This document shows, piece by piece, positions 31,777-39,122 of a DNA stretch of 64,000 nt. The stretch's first letter is position 1; every line of letters begins with the position of its first letter. Both the position numbers and the translations under genes were made by a program. Source of the stretch: JAFECT01 sp964432415. GTDB taxonomy: Bacteria > Pseudomonadota > Alphaproteobacteria > Caulobacterales > Caulobacteraceae. Location: the NCBI GenBank assembly GCA_964432415.1, contig CAYSNW010000008.1, forward strand, positions 32,782-96,781, written 5' to 3'. The notes below the pieces were generated by a model. That model had not been told where the DNA came from, ran no database searches, and was given only the letters and a program-made list of their open reading frames with translations.

Positions 31777-32199
31777 TTACTGCCCGGCGAGGCGCTCGCG
31801 GTTGCGCTCGTGAATTTCCTCGGCTTCGGGGGTCGTGATCTCGGCGAAGTCGCCCATCTCGTAGACCGGTCGGATTTCGATCTCGCTGGGGCCCGGCATC
31901 GGGTTGGGGCAGCGCTTCACCCACTCCACGGCCTCGGCCATGTCCTTGACCTCCCAGATCCAGAAGCCCGCGACCAGCTCCTTGGTCTCGGCGAAGGGAC
32001 CGTCGATCACCATGCGCGACGGGCCGTCGAAGGCCACCCGCTTGCCCTCGGAGGACGGTTTGAGCCCCTCGCCGTTCTGCATGATCCCGGCCTTGATCAG
32101 CTCTTCGTTGTAGCGGCCCATCGCCACGAGCAGCTCGCTCGAGGGCAGGATCCCCTGCTCGCTGTCCTTGGTCGCCTTCACAAACACCATCACGCGCAT
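31777..32199 (-). CDS. YCII/DGPF-domain protein
   Basis: A 140-residue member of the YCII-related (DGPF) family. The N-terminus MRVMVFVKATKDSE and the motif VIDGPFAETKELVAGFWIWEV near residue 63 are typical. The segment AVEWVKRCPNPMPG also matches the family. Members form dimers and are often fused or linked to ECF sigma factors; none is adjacent here. The biochemical activity is unknown. It lies 89 nt downstream of dat on the same strand, with the REPIN-like copy A just beyond its stop. Confidence 0.88.
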   Translation of the reverse strand: MRVMVFVKATKDSEQGILPSSELLVAMGRYNEELIKAGIMQNGEGLKPSSEGKRVAFDGPSRMVIDGPFAETKELVAGFWIWEVKDMAEAVEWVKRCPNPMPGPSEIEIRPVYEMGDFAEITTPEAEEIHERNRERLAGQ

Positions 32200-32288
32200 C
32201 GCAATCTCTCCTGATCTGTTGCGGCCCCTGGCCTGTGAAGATGACGAACGAACGGCGCGTCAGCCGACATCGTTGCGCGGAGACTTTT

Positions 32289-33155
32289 TCAGACCGCGCG
32301 TTCCCGCGCCTCCGCGAGATACAGTTCGCGCAATTTCAGCGCCACCGGTCCGGGCTTGCCGTTCCCGATCTTCGCCCCGTCGATGGAGACCGCCGGCATA
32401 ACGAAGGCCGAGGCTGCCGTGAAGAAAGCCTCCTTCGCCGCCTTGGCCTCCTCCATCGTAAAGGGGCGCTCCTCGACCTTCATTCCGGCGTCACGGGCGA
32501 TGTCGATCAGCGCGCGGCGGGTGACGCCGCGCAGGATGTTGGCGTTGGTGTCGCGGGTACGAAGCGTTCCGTCCGCGTCCACGATCCAGGCGTTGGTGGA
32601 CGAGCCCTCGGTGACGAAGCCCAGTTCGTCGACAAACCAGGCCTCCATGGCGCCGCGCTCGCGCGCCGCCTGCTTGGCCAGCGCGTTGGGCAGCAGCCCC
32701 ACGGTCTTGATGTCGCAGCGCGCCCAGCGGGTCTCCGGGACCGTGATTACGGCGGCGCCGTTCCTGGCCTTGGCCTCCGCGGCCTTGCGGTCGATGGACT
32801 TGCAGGTGACCACAAGGGTGGGCGGCACGGGCGGGTTGGGGAACGGATGGTCGCGCGGCGCGGTCCCGCGGGTGATCTGGATGTAGAGCAGGCCCTCGCG
32901 CACCCGGTTCCTGCGCACCACCTCGCGCAGCACATTGGTCAGGGCGCCGGAACTCATCGGATGGTCGATGCGCAGCTCGTCCAGGCTGCGGCCCAGCCGC
33001 TCGATGTGGCCGTCGTAGTCGGCCAGCCGGCCGCCGAAGATCGCCCAGACCTCATAGACGCCGTCGGCGAACTGAAAGCCCCGGTCCTCGATATGGACCG
33101 TCGCCTCCCCGTGGGGGACGTAGACGCCGTTCACATAGGCGACGCGCGACATCAC
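32289..33155 (-). CDS. dat: D-amino-acid (branched-chain-like class IV) aminotransferase
   Basis: A 288-residue class IV PLP aminotransferase of the D-alanine transaminase type, which interconverts D-amino acids with 2-oxoglutarate. The PLP lysine is in DIKTVGLLPNALAKQ near residue 146. The N-terminus YVNGVYVPHGEATVHIEDRGFQF and the segment VTEGSSTNAWIVD near 180 are typical of the family. The start is GTG at 33155, overlapping the ntrX stop by 4 bp; an ATG one codon later is the alternative. This coupling to ntrX matches other alphaproteobacteria, where it links D-amino acid or wall metabolism to the ntrYX locus only by location. Confidence 0.92.
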   Translation of the reverse strand: MMSRVAYVNGVYVPHGEATVHIEDRGFQFADGVYEVWAIFGGRLADYDGHIERLGRSLDELRIDHPMSSGALTNVLREVVRRNRVREGLLYIQITRGTAPRDHPFPNPPVPPTLVVTCKSIDRKAAEAKARNGAAVITVPETRWARCDIKTVGLLPNALAKQAARERGAMEAWFVDELGFVTEGSSTNAWIVDADGTLRTRDTNANILRGVTRRALIDIARDAGMKVEERPFTMEEAKAAKEAFFTAASAFVMPAVSIDGAKIGNGKPGPVALKLRELYLAEARERAV

Positions 33156-34558
33156 TCCTCCTCGTCTTCGTCCCCGGCCCGGGCGGGGGCCACGCCCAGC
33201 GACTTCAGCTTGCGGTGCAGGGCCGAGCGCTCCATGCCGATGAAGGCCGCGGTGCGCGAGATATTGCCGCCGAAGCGCAGGATCTGGGCAGAAAGATATT
33301 CCCGCTCAAAGACTTCCCGGGCATCTCTCAGAGGAAGAGCGATGATCCGCTCAGGCCCCACCGACCCGGCCGCGCCGGCCGAGGCGACCTCGGAGGGCAG
33401 CATCTCGGCGGTGATCGGCTCGTTGGGATCGCCCGAGGCCAGGATCAGCAGCCGTTCGATGTTGTTCCTGAGCTGGCGCACATTGCCCGGCCAGGCGTGG
33501 ACCTGCAGGGTGGCGACCGCGTCATCACCGAGCCGGCGGCGCGGCAGGCCCTGGGACTCCGAGACCTTCTCGATGAAGTAGTCGACCAGCTCGGAGATGT
33601 CCTCGCGCCGCTCGGCCAGGCCCGGCACCCGGATCGGCACCACGTTCAGGCGATGGAACAGATCCTCGCGGAAACGGCCCGTGGCGATCTCGTCGCGCAG
33701 GTCCTTCGATGACGACGAGATCACCCGCACGTCGACCTGCACGTCGTTGTCGCCGCCGACCCGGCGGAAGCGCTGTTCCACCAGCACGCGCAGGATGCGG
33801 CTCTGGCTCTCGCGCGGCATGTCGGCCACCTCGTCGAGGTACAGGGTGCCGCCGTGGGCGCGTTCGAACACCCCGATCTTCTTGGGCCGGCCCCCCTCGC
33901 CTTCCTCGCCGAACAGCTCCACATCCAGCCGCTCTGGCGCCATGCCGGCGGCCGAGATGGCGACGAACTCACTCCTGGCGCGGTTCGACGCGTCATGGAT
34001 CAGCCGCGCCACCAGCTCCTTGCCCGAACCGGGGGGGCCGGAGATCAGCACCCGGCTGTTGGCGGGCGCCACCTTGGAGACGGTGGAGCGCAGTTGTTGG
34101 GCGGCGGCGGACTTGCCGATCAGGCCGTCGGGCACGAAGGCCTTGGCCCGCAGGCGCCGGTTCTCGCGCTTCAGGCCCGCGTTTTCCAGGGCGCGCTCGA
34201 CCAGCAGCAGCAGCCGGTCGGATTTGAAGGGCTTTTCCAGGAAGTCGTAGGCGCCGCGCTTGATGGCGCTGACCGCGGTTTCGATGTTGCCGTGGCCGGA
34301 GATCATGACCACGGGCATGTCCGGGTCCATCTCCTTGACGATGTCGAGCACCTCCAGGCCGTCCAGGCCCCCGCCCTGCATCCAGATGTCCAGGATCAGC
34401 AGCGAGGGGCGCCGGGCCCGGATGGCGGCCAGGGCGGAATCGGAATCCGCGGCGGTCCTGACGCCGTAGCCTTCGTCCTGCAGGATGCCGGAGACGAGCT
34501 CGCGGATGTCCGCCTCGTCGTCGACCACCAGGATGTCTGCGCCGGTATTGGCTTTCAT
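33152..34558 (-). CDS. ntrX: Nitrogen/redox response regulator NtrX
   Basis: The protein has 468 residues. The receiver domain has DDE at 13-15 and the phosphoacceptor Asp57 in LLILDIW. The AAA+ domain has Walker A GPPGSGKE near residue 175 and Walker B-like GGTLYLDEVADMP. The C-terminal Fis-type helix-turn-helix (GNISRTAAFIGMERSALHRKLKSLG) is present. The GAFTGA loop that contacts sigma-54 is replaced by EEGEGGRPKKIG, as in other NtrX proteins, so it probably does not activate sigma-54 in the classical way. It lies between ntrY (7-nt gap) and dat (4-bp overlap). Confidence 0.94.
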   Translation of the reverse strand: MKANTGADILVVDDEADIRELVSGILQDEGYGVRTAADSDSALAAIRARRPSLLILDIWMQGGGLDGLEVLDIVKEMDPDMPVVMISGHGNIETAVSAIKRGAYDFLEKPFKSDRLLLLVERALENAGLKRENRRLRAKAFVPDGLIGKSAAAQQLRSTVSKVAPANSRVLISGPPGSGKELVARLIHDASNRARSEFVAISAAGMAPERLDVELFGEEGEGGRPKKIGVFERAHGGTLYLDEVADMPRESQSRILRVLVEQRFRRVGGDNDVQVDVRVISSSSKDLRDEIATGRFREDLFHRLNVVPIRVPGLAERREDISELVDYFIEKVSESQGLPRRRLGDDAVATLQVHAWPGNVRQLRNNIERLLILASGDPNEPITAEMLPSEVASAGAAGSVGPERIIALPLRDAREVFEREYLSAQILRFGGNISRTAAFIGMERSALHRKLKSLGVAPARAGDEDEEE

Positions 34559-34565
34559 GTCGTCC

Positions 34566-36794
34566 TCAAGCCGTTGGGGCGGGCGGGTTCGCCGCCGCCT
34601 TTCGAGTGCGCGGGAATTTCAGGGCGACCCGCGCGCCGGTCAGTTCGACCGCGTCGCCGAGCAGGAGCTCGCCGCCATGGTCCTCACAGATACGCTTCAC
34701 GATCGCGAGGCCGAGGCCCGTGCCCTTCTCGCGTGTCGTCACATAGGGTTCGGTCAGCCGGTCACGATCCTTGGCCGGCAGGCCGACGCCGTCGTCCTCG
34801 ACCACGAAGGTCAGGCTGTCCTCGTCGATGACGAGCTTGGCGATCATCCGCCGCGGCCCCTCGGGATCGAGCGCCAGGCGCGCGGTCACCGCCTCGCCGG
34901 CGTTCTTCAGCACATTGGTCAGGGCCTGGCCGACCATGCGGCCGTCGGCGACGAAGGGCGTCGTCTCCGAGATGTCCTGGCCCTGCAGATCGATCTCCGG
35001 ATGGGCGACCTTCTGGGCGAAGACCGCCTGGCGCAGCAGCTCGGCGGCGTCCTCCTGAGCGAACTTGGGCGTGGGCATGCGCGCGAAGGCGGAGAACTCG
35101 TCGACCATGCGCCCGATGTCGCCGACCTGGCGCACGATGGTGTCGGTGCAGCGGTCGAAGGTCTCAAGGTCCCCGGTGATCTGGTCGCGGTACTTGCGCT
35201 TGAGCCGCTCGGCCGACAGCTGGATCGGGGTGAGCGGGTTCTTGATCTCGTGGGCGATGCGCCGGGCCACGTCGCGCCAGGCGGCGTTGCGCTGGGCGGT
35301 CATCAGGCGGGTGATGTCATCGAAGGTCAGGACCAGCCCGCCCTCCTGGCCGCCGGAGACGCGCACCCTCAGACGCCGGGTCTCGCTGTCGCGGGTGATG
35401 TCGACGTCCTGGTCGGATTCCAGCACCGCGGCGTTGGCCACCACCCGCGCCAGCTCCGGCGCGGTCTGGCCGAGCGAGCGGCCCAGCATCTCCTGCTCGG
35501 TCACCCCCAGCAGGGTCAGGGCCTGGGAGTTGGCGGCCGAAACCCGCCCGTGGCCGTCGACGCCCACCACACCGGCGCTGACGCCCGACAGCACGGTCTC
35601 GATGAAGCGGCGGCGGTCCTGGGCCTCCAGGCTGGCGTTCTTCAACGCCTCCTGCTGCGCCTGAAGATCGCTCGTCATCCGGTTGAAAGCACGAGACAAG
35701 ACGGCGATCTCTTCCGGGTCCTTGTCGGTCTCGACCCGCGCCGTCAGGTCCCCGCCGGCCACCCGGTCGGCGGCCTGCACCAGCTTGGCCACCGGCGCGG
35801 AGATGGCGCCTGCCGCCCCCATGCCCAGCCAGACGGAACCTACCAGCACCAGCAGCGCCGTCTGCACATAGGCCAGCACGAAGGCCGCCTGGATGGACTG
35901 GCGGCTGGCGGCGGCGTCGCGGTAGGCGACGATGGCCTGGTCGGAATTGGCCAGCTTGCCCATGATGCCGGGCTCGAGGAAGCGCACGGCGTAGAGGTAA
36001 ACGTCGCCCTCCGCCCCCTGGTACCCCTCCAGCTTGCCGACAGCGCGAACCAGGTCGGGGCTGGCGAACATGCTGGTCTGGATCTCGCCCTGGGAGGCGT
36101 TGGCCAGAGTCTCCGGTGACGGCGCCCGGTAGGGCGGCGCCTGGGGCGCCTCGGCGCGGGCCAGGATCCGGCTCTTGTTGTCGATGACGTAGAGGGCCGG
36201 GTAGTTGCGCGCCTGGGCCAGGCTGACCAGGGCGGCAGAGAAGCTCAGGCGGTTGGGAAACAGCGCCCTGACCTGCTGCAGGTCGTTGGTCATGGTGACC
36301 ATGTCGGCGCCGGCGGTGCGGCTCTGCTGGCCCAGATACTTGCGCCCGATGTCGGCGGAGTTCGCGACCGCCGCCTGCACACGCTCGGAGAACCAGCTCT
36401 CGACGCCGCGGGTGACCAGGCCGCCGAAGAACAGGGCGACCACGACGGCGGGGACCACGGCGGCGGCGGCGAACAGGGTGACGAAGCGCAGATGCAGCCT
36501 CGCGCCCGCGTCGGTCCGGCGATCCTTGGCCAGGCGCACGACCCGTACGCCCACCGCCGTCGCCAGCCCCACGATCAGGACCAGATTGGCCGACAGGATC
36601 AGCAGCAGAAGCTTGGAGGCCGGCGCGATAGGACCGGAGCCCGGCGCCGATGCCACCAGCCAGATGGCCAGGAAGGTGACCAGCGAGGCGATGGCATAGC
36701 CCACGCCGAACGCAAAGCGCGCGCGCCGCGCGAGCGGAAGACGCTGCAAAAGGGTCACAGCCGGCGCGCCCTTGCGGGCGAAGGCATTGAGCAT
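34566..36794 (-). CDS. ntrY: Membrane sensor histidine kinase NtrY
   Basis: The protein has 742 residues. Hydrophobic segments near residues 30-50, 65-90, 105-130 and 320-340 place a sensor region (about 130-320) outside. A HAMP domain (ISAPVAKLVQAADRVAGGDL) is followed by a PAS domain (RRFIETVLSGVSAGVVGVDG), HisKA with RRIAHEIKNPLTPIQLSAERL (phosphorylated His) and HATPase with NVLKNAGEAV, VEDDGVGLP and KGTGLGLAIVKRI. It phosphorylates NtrX in the NtrYX system, which links nitrogen, respiration and envelope signals. The ntrBC pair that usually precedes it is absent here. Confidence 0.95.
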   Translation of the reverse strand: MLNAFARKGAPAVTLLQRLPLARRARFAFGVGYAIASLVTFLAIWLVASAPGSGPIAPASKLLLLILSANLVLIVGLATAVGVRVVRLAKDRRTDAGARLHLRFVTLFAAAAVVPAVVVALFFGGLVTRGVESWFSERVQAAVANSADIGRKYLGQQSRTAGADMVTMTNDLQQVRALFPNRLSFSAALVSLAQARNYPALYVIDNKSRILARAEAPQAPPYRAPSPETLANASQGEIQTSMFASPDLVRAVGKLEGYQGAEGDVYLYAVRFLEPGIMGKLANSDQAIVAYRDAAASRQSIQAAFVLAYVQTALLVLVGSVWLGMGAAGAISAPVAKLVQAADRVAGGDLTARVETDKDPEEIAVLSRAFNRMTSDLQAQQEALKNASLEAQDRRRFIETVLSGVSAGVVGVDGHGRVSAANSQALTLLGVTEQEMLGRSLGQTAPELARVVANAAVLESDQDVDITRDSETRRLRVRVSGGQEGGLVLTFDDITRLMTAQRNAAWRDVARRIAHEIKNPLTPIQLSAERLKRKYRDQITGDLETFDRCTDTIVRQVGDIGRMVDEFSAFARMPTPKFAQEDAAELLRQAVFAQKVAHPEIDLQGQDISETTPFVADGRMVGQALTNVLKNAGEAVTARLALDPEGPRRMIAKLVIDEDSLTFVVEDDGVGLPAKDRDRLTEPYVTTREKGTGLGLAIVKRICEDHGGELLLGDAVELTGARVALKFPRTRKAAANPPAPTA

Positions 36795-36887
36795 GGGGCG
36801 ATGATATGCCGGGACTGTGCCCCAAACTCAACAGCTATGTTGCGTTAACGGCGCAGTTTGCCGCCAGGGGACCGCGCGACTGTCGCC

Positions 36888-37895
36888 CTAGGCCGCCGCA
36901 CGCGTCTCGGCGCGCCACAGGGCGATCAGTTCCGCCTCGACCTCGCCCGGCGTCTCCAGCCGGCACAGACGAGCCTTCTCGGCCCGACGCACCAGCGGAT
37001 CCTGCGGCCAGGGCGCCTGTTCGACGTACCAGCCCAGGTGCTTGCGGAACATCTTGAGCCCCAGCTTCTCGCCGTAGAAGGCCAGGCTCTCGCGGAAATG
37101 ATCGAGCACGATCGCGAGCCGTTCCTCCAGGCCCGGTTCCGCGGAAGCGCCGCCTCCGGCCAGGGCCCGCTCGATCGCGGCCGCCAGCCAGGGCCGGCCA
37201 TAGACCGCACGGCCGAGCATCACCGCGTCCGCCCCGGACTGGGCCAGGGCCTCGCGCGCGCTGGCGGCGTCGACGATGTCGCCATTGGCGATCACGGGGA
37301 TGGACACTGCCGCCTTGACCTCGGCGATGGCGCGCCAGTCGGCGCTCCCCTTGTAGAACTGTTGGCGGGTGCGGCCGTGCACGGTCACCGCCTGGACCCC
37401 GATGGCCTCGGCCCGCGCCGCCAGCTCGGCCGCGTTGCGCGTACTGTCGTCCCAGCCCAGGCGCATCTTCACCGTCACCGGACGCGACGTCGCCTCCACC
37501 GCGGCCGAGATCAGGGCGCAGGCCCGGTCGAGATCGCGCATCAGGGCCGAACCGGACAGGCCGCCGGTGACCTCCTTGGCGGGACAGCCGAAGTTCAGGT
37601 CGATCAGGTCCGCGCCGGCGGCCTCGGCCATGCGTGCGCCGGACGCCATGAAGCGTTCCTCGCGGCCGACCAGCTGGATCACGGTCAAGGGCAGGCCCTC
37701 GCCGACCGCGGCGCGGCGGACCACGTCGGGGCGCCCGCGCGCCAGCTCCCGGGCCGCCACCATCTCGGTCGCCACATAGGGCGCCGACAGCCGCGAAGCC
37801 GCCCGCCGGAACGGCAGGTCCGACACCCCGGTCATGGGCGCGATCAGCACCCGGCCGGGGATTTCGACGTCGCCGATGTGGAACGACCGTGTCAT
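36888..37895 (-). CDS. dusB: tRNA-dihydrouridine synthase DusB
   Basis: The 335-residue FMN-dependent enzyme reduces uridines in the tRNA D-loop. TIM-barrel motifs are in order: VLIAPMTGVSDLPFRR, TEMVAARELAR, VIQLVGREE, IDLNFGCPAKEVTGGLSGSALM (catalytic Cys), VTVKMRLGWDD, VTVHGRTRQQFYKG, IANGDIVD and VMLGRAVYGRPWL. It is the nifR3 gene in older nomenclature and normally heads the ntr operon. It is divergent from ispDF across 77 nt and separated from ntrY by 93 nt. Confidence 0.95.
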   Translation of the reverse strand: MTRSFHIGDVEIPGRVLIAPMTGVSDLPFRRAASRLSAPYVATEMVAARELARGRPDVVRRAAVGEGLPLTVIQLVGREERFMASGARMAEAAGADLIDLNFGCPAKEVTGGLSGSALMRDLDRACALISAAVEATSRPVTVKMRLGWDDSTRNAAELAARAEAIGVQAVTVHGRTRQQFYKGSADWRAIAEVKAAVSIPVIANGDIVDAASAREALAQSGADAVMLGRAVYGRPWLAAAIERALAGGGASAEPGLEERLAIVLDHFRESLAFYGEKLGLKMFRKHLGWYVEQAPWPQDPLVRRAEKARLCRLETPGEVEAELIALWRAETRAAA

Positions 37896-37972
37896 GGCGG
37901 CGGGTTGTGGCGCGCCCGGCCGCTCGCGTCCAGCCTTGCCACGGTCGCAGCCTTGGCCGATAGGCGCAGACC

Positions 37973-39118
37973 ATGACGATGAGCTTCGACGCGATTGTGG
38001 TGGCGGCCGGCTCCGGCCAGCGCGCGGGCGGCGCCAAGCAGTGGCGTCGGCTCGCCGGCAAGCCCGTGGCCCGCTGGTCGGCGGAGGCCCTGCTGGCCGC
38101 CGGTGCGCGGACCGTCGCCGTGGCCATTCCGGCCGCCGATCGGGCGATGGCCGAGGAGGTGTTCGCCGGCCTCAAGCTCACCCTGGTCGATGGTGGTTCG
38201 ACGCGGCGCGCCTCTGTGCAGGCGGCGCTGGACGCCCTCCCCCCCGCCGGCGCCGACGCCATCCTTGTCCACGACGCCGCCCGGCCGCTGGTGACCCCTG
38301 CCCACGTCGCGGCCCTGTTGTCGGCGCTGGCCGATCTCGAAGGCGCCATCCCTGCCCTTCCCGTCGCCGACACCCTCAAGCGCGAGGTCGCGGGCCAGGT
38401 CGAGGCCACGGTCTCGCGCGACGGCCTCTGGCGCGCCCAGACCCCCCAAGCCTTCCGCGCCACTGCGCTGCGCGCCGCCTACGCCGAATGGCCGGCGGAC
38501 CTGGAGCCCACCGACGACGCCTCGATGGTCGAACACAGCGGCGGGCGCATCGCGCTCGTCCCCGGCGACCCGCGCCTGATGAAACTGACCTACCCGGAGG
38601 ACTTCGCCATGGCCGGGGCGCTGGCGGGCCAAATGCGGACCATCCGCGTCGGCCAGGGATACGACGCCCACCGCTTCGGTCCCGGCGAGGCGGTCTGGCT
38701 CTGCGGGATCGAGATCGCGCACGACCGCAGCCTGATCGGCCACTCCGACGCGGACGCCGGCCTGCATGCGCTCACCGACGCGGTGCTGGGCGCCATCGCC
38801 GCCGGCGACATCGGCGACTGGTTCCCGCCCTCGGACCCGCAGTGGAAGGACGCCGCGTCCGACCGCTTCCTGGCCTTTGCGGTGGACAAGGTGCGCGAGC
38901 GGGGCGGCCGCCTCGTCGCCTGCGACGTGACCCTGATCTGCGAACGCCCGAAGATCAAACCGCACCGCGAGGCCATGCGCGCCCGCATCGCCGACATCAC
39001 CGGCCTTCCCTTGGACGCCGTCAGCGTGAAGGCCACCACCACCGAGGGCATGGGCTTCACCGGCCGCGAGGAAGGATTGGCGGCCCAGGCGGTGGCGACG
39101 GTGGAACTGCCGGGCTGA
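37973..39118 (+). CDS. ispDF: Bifunctional IspD/IspF (MEP pathway)
   Basis: A 381-residue fusion that catalyses two steps of the MEP isoprenoid pathway: CTP addition to methylerythritol 4-phosphate and cyclisation to the 2,4-cyclodiphosphate. The IspD half (to about residue 220) has VVAAGSGQRAGGAKQW, VHDAARPLV near 98 and TDDASMVE near 178. The IspF half begins with RVGQGYDAHRF (zinc Asp and His), then GHSDADAGLHALTDAVLGAIAAGDIGDWFPPSD and a second MKATTTEG-like VKATTTEGMGFTGR. The fusion is common in alphaproteobacteria. An in-frame ATG at 37979 is a possible alternative start. Confidence 0.96.
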   Translation: MTMSFDAIVVAAGSGQRAGGAKQWRRLAGKPVARWSAEALLAAGARTVAVAIPAADRAMAEEVFAGLKLTLVDGGSTRRASVQAALDALPPAGADAILVHDAARPLVTPAHVAALLSALADLEGAIPALPVADTLKREVAGQVEATVSRDGLWRAQTPQAFRATALRAAYAEWPADLEPTDDASMVEHSGGRIALVPGDPRLMKLTYPEDFAMAGALAGQMRTIRVGQGYDAHRFGPGEAVWLCGIEIAHDRSLIGHSDADAGLHALTDAVLGAIAAGDIGDWFPPSDPQWKDAASDRFLAFAVDKVRERGGRLVACDVTLICERPKIKPHREAMRARIADITGLPLDAVSVKATTTEGMGFTGREEGLAAQAVATVELPG

Positions 39119-39122
39119 GGTC

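Noticed and set aside
33152..34558. NtrX as a broken regulator because GAFTGA is missing
   Set aside because: The same loop change is known in NtrX proteins and all other motifs are intact.
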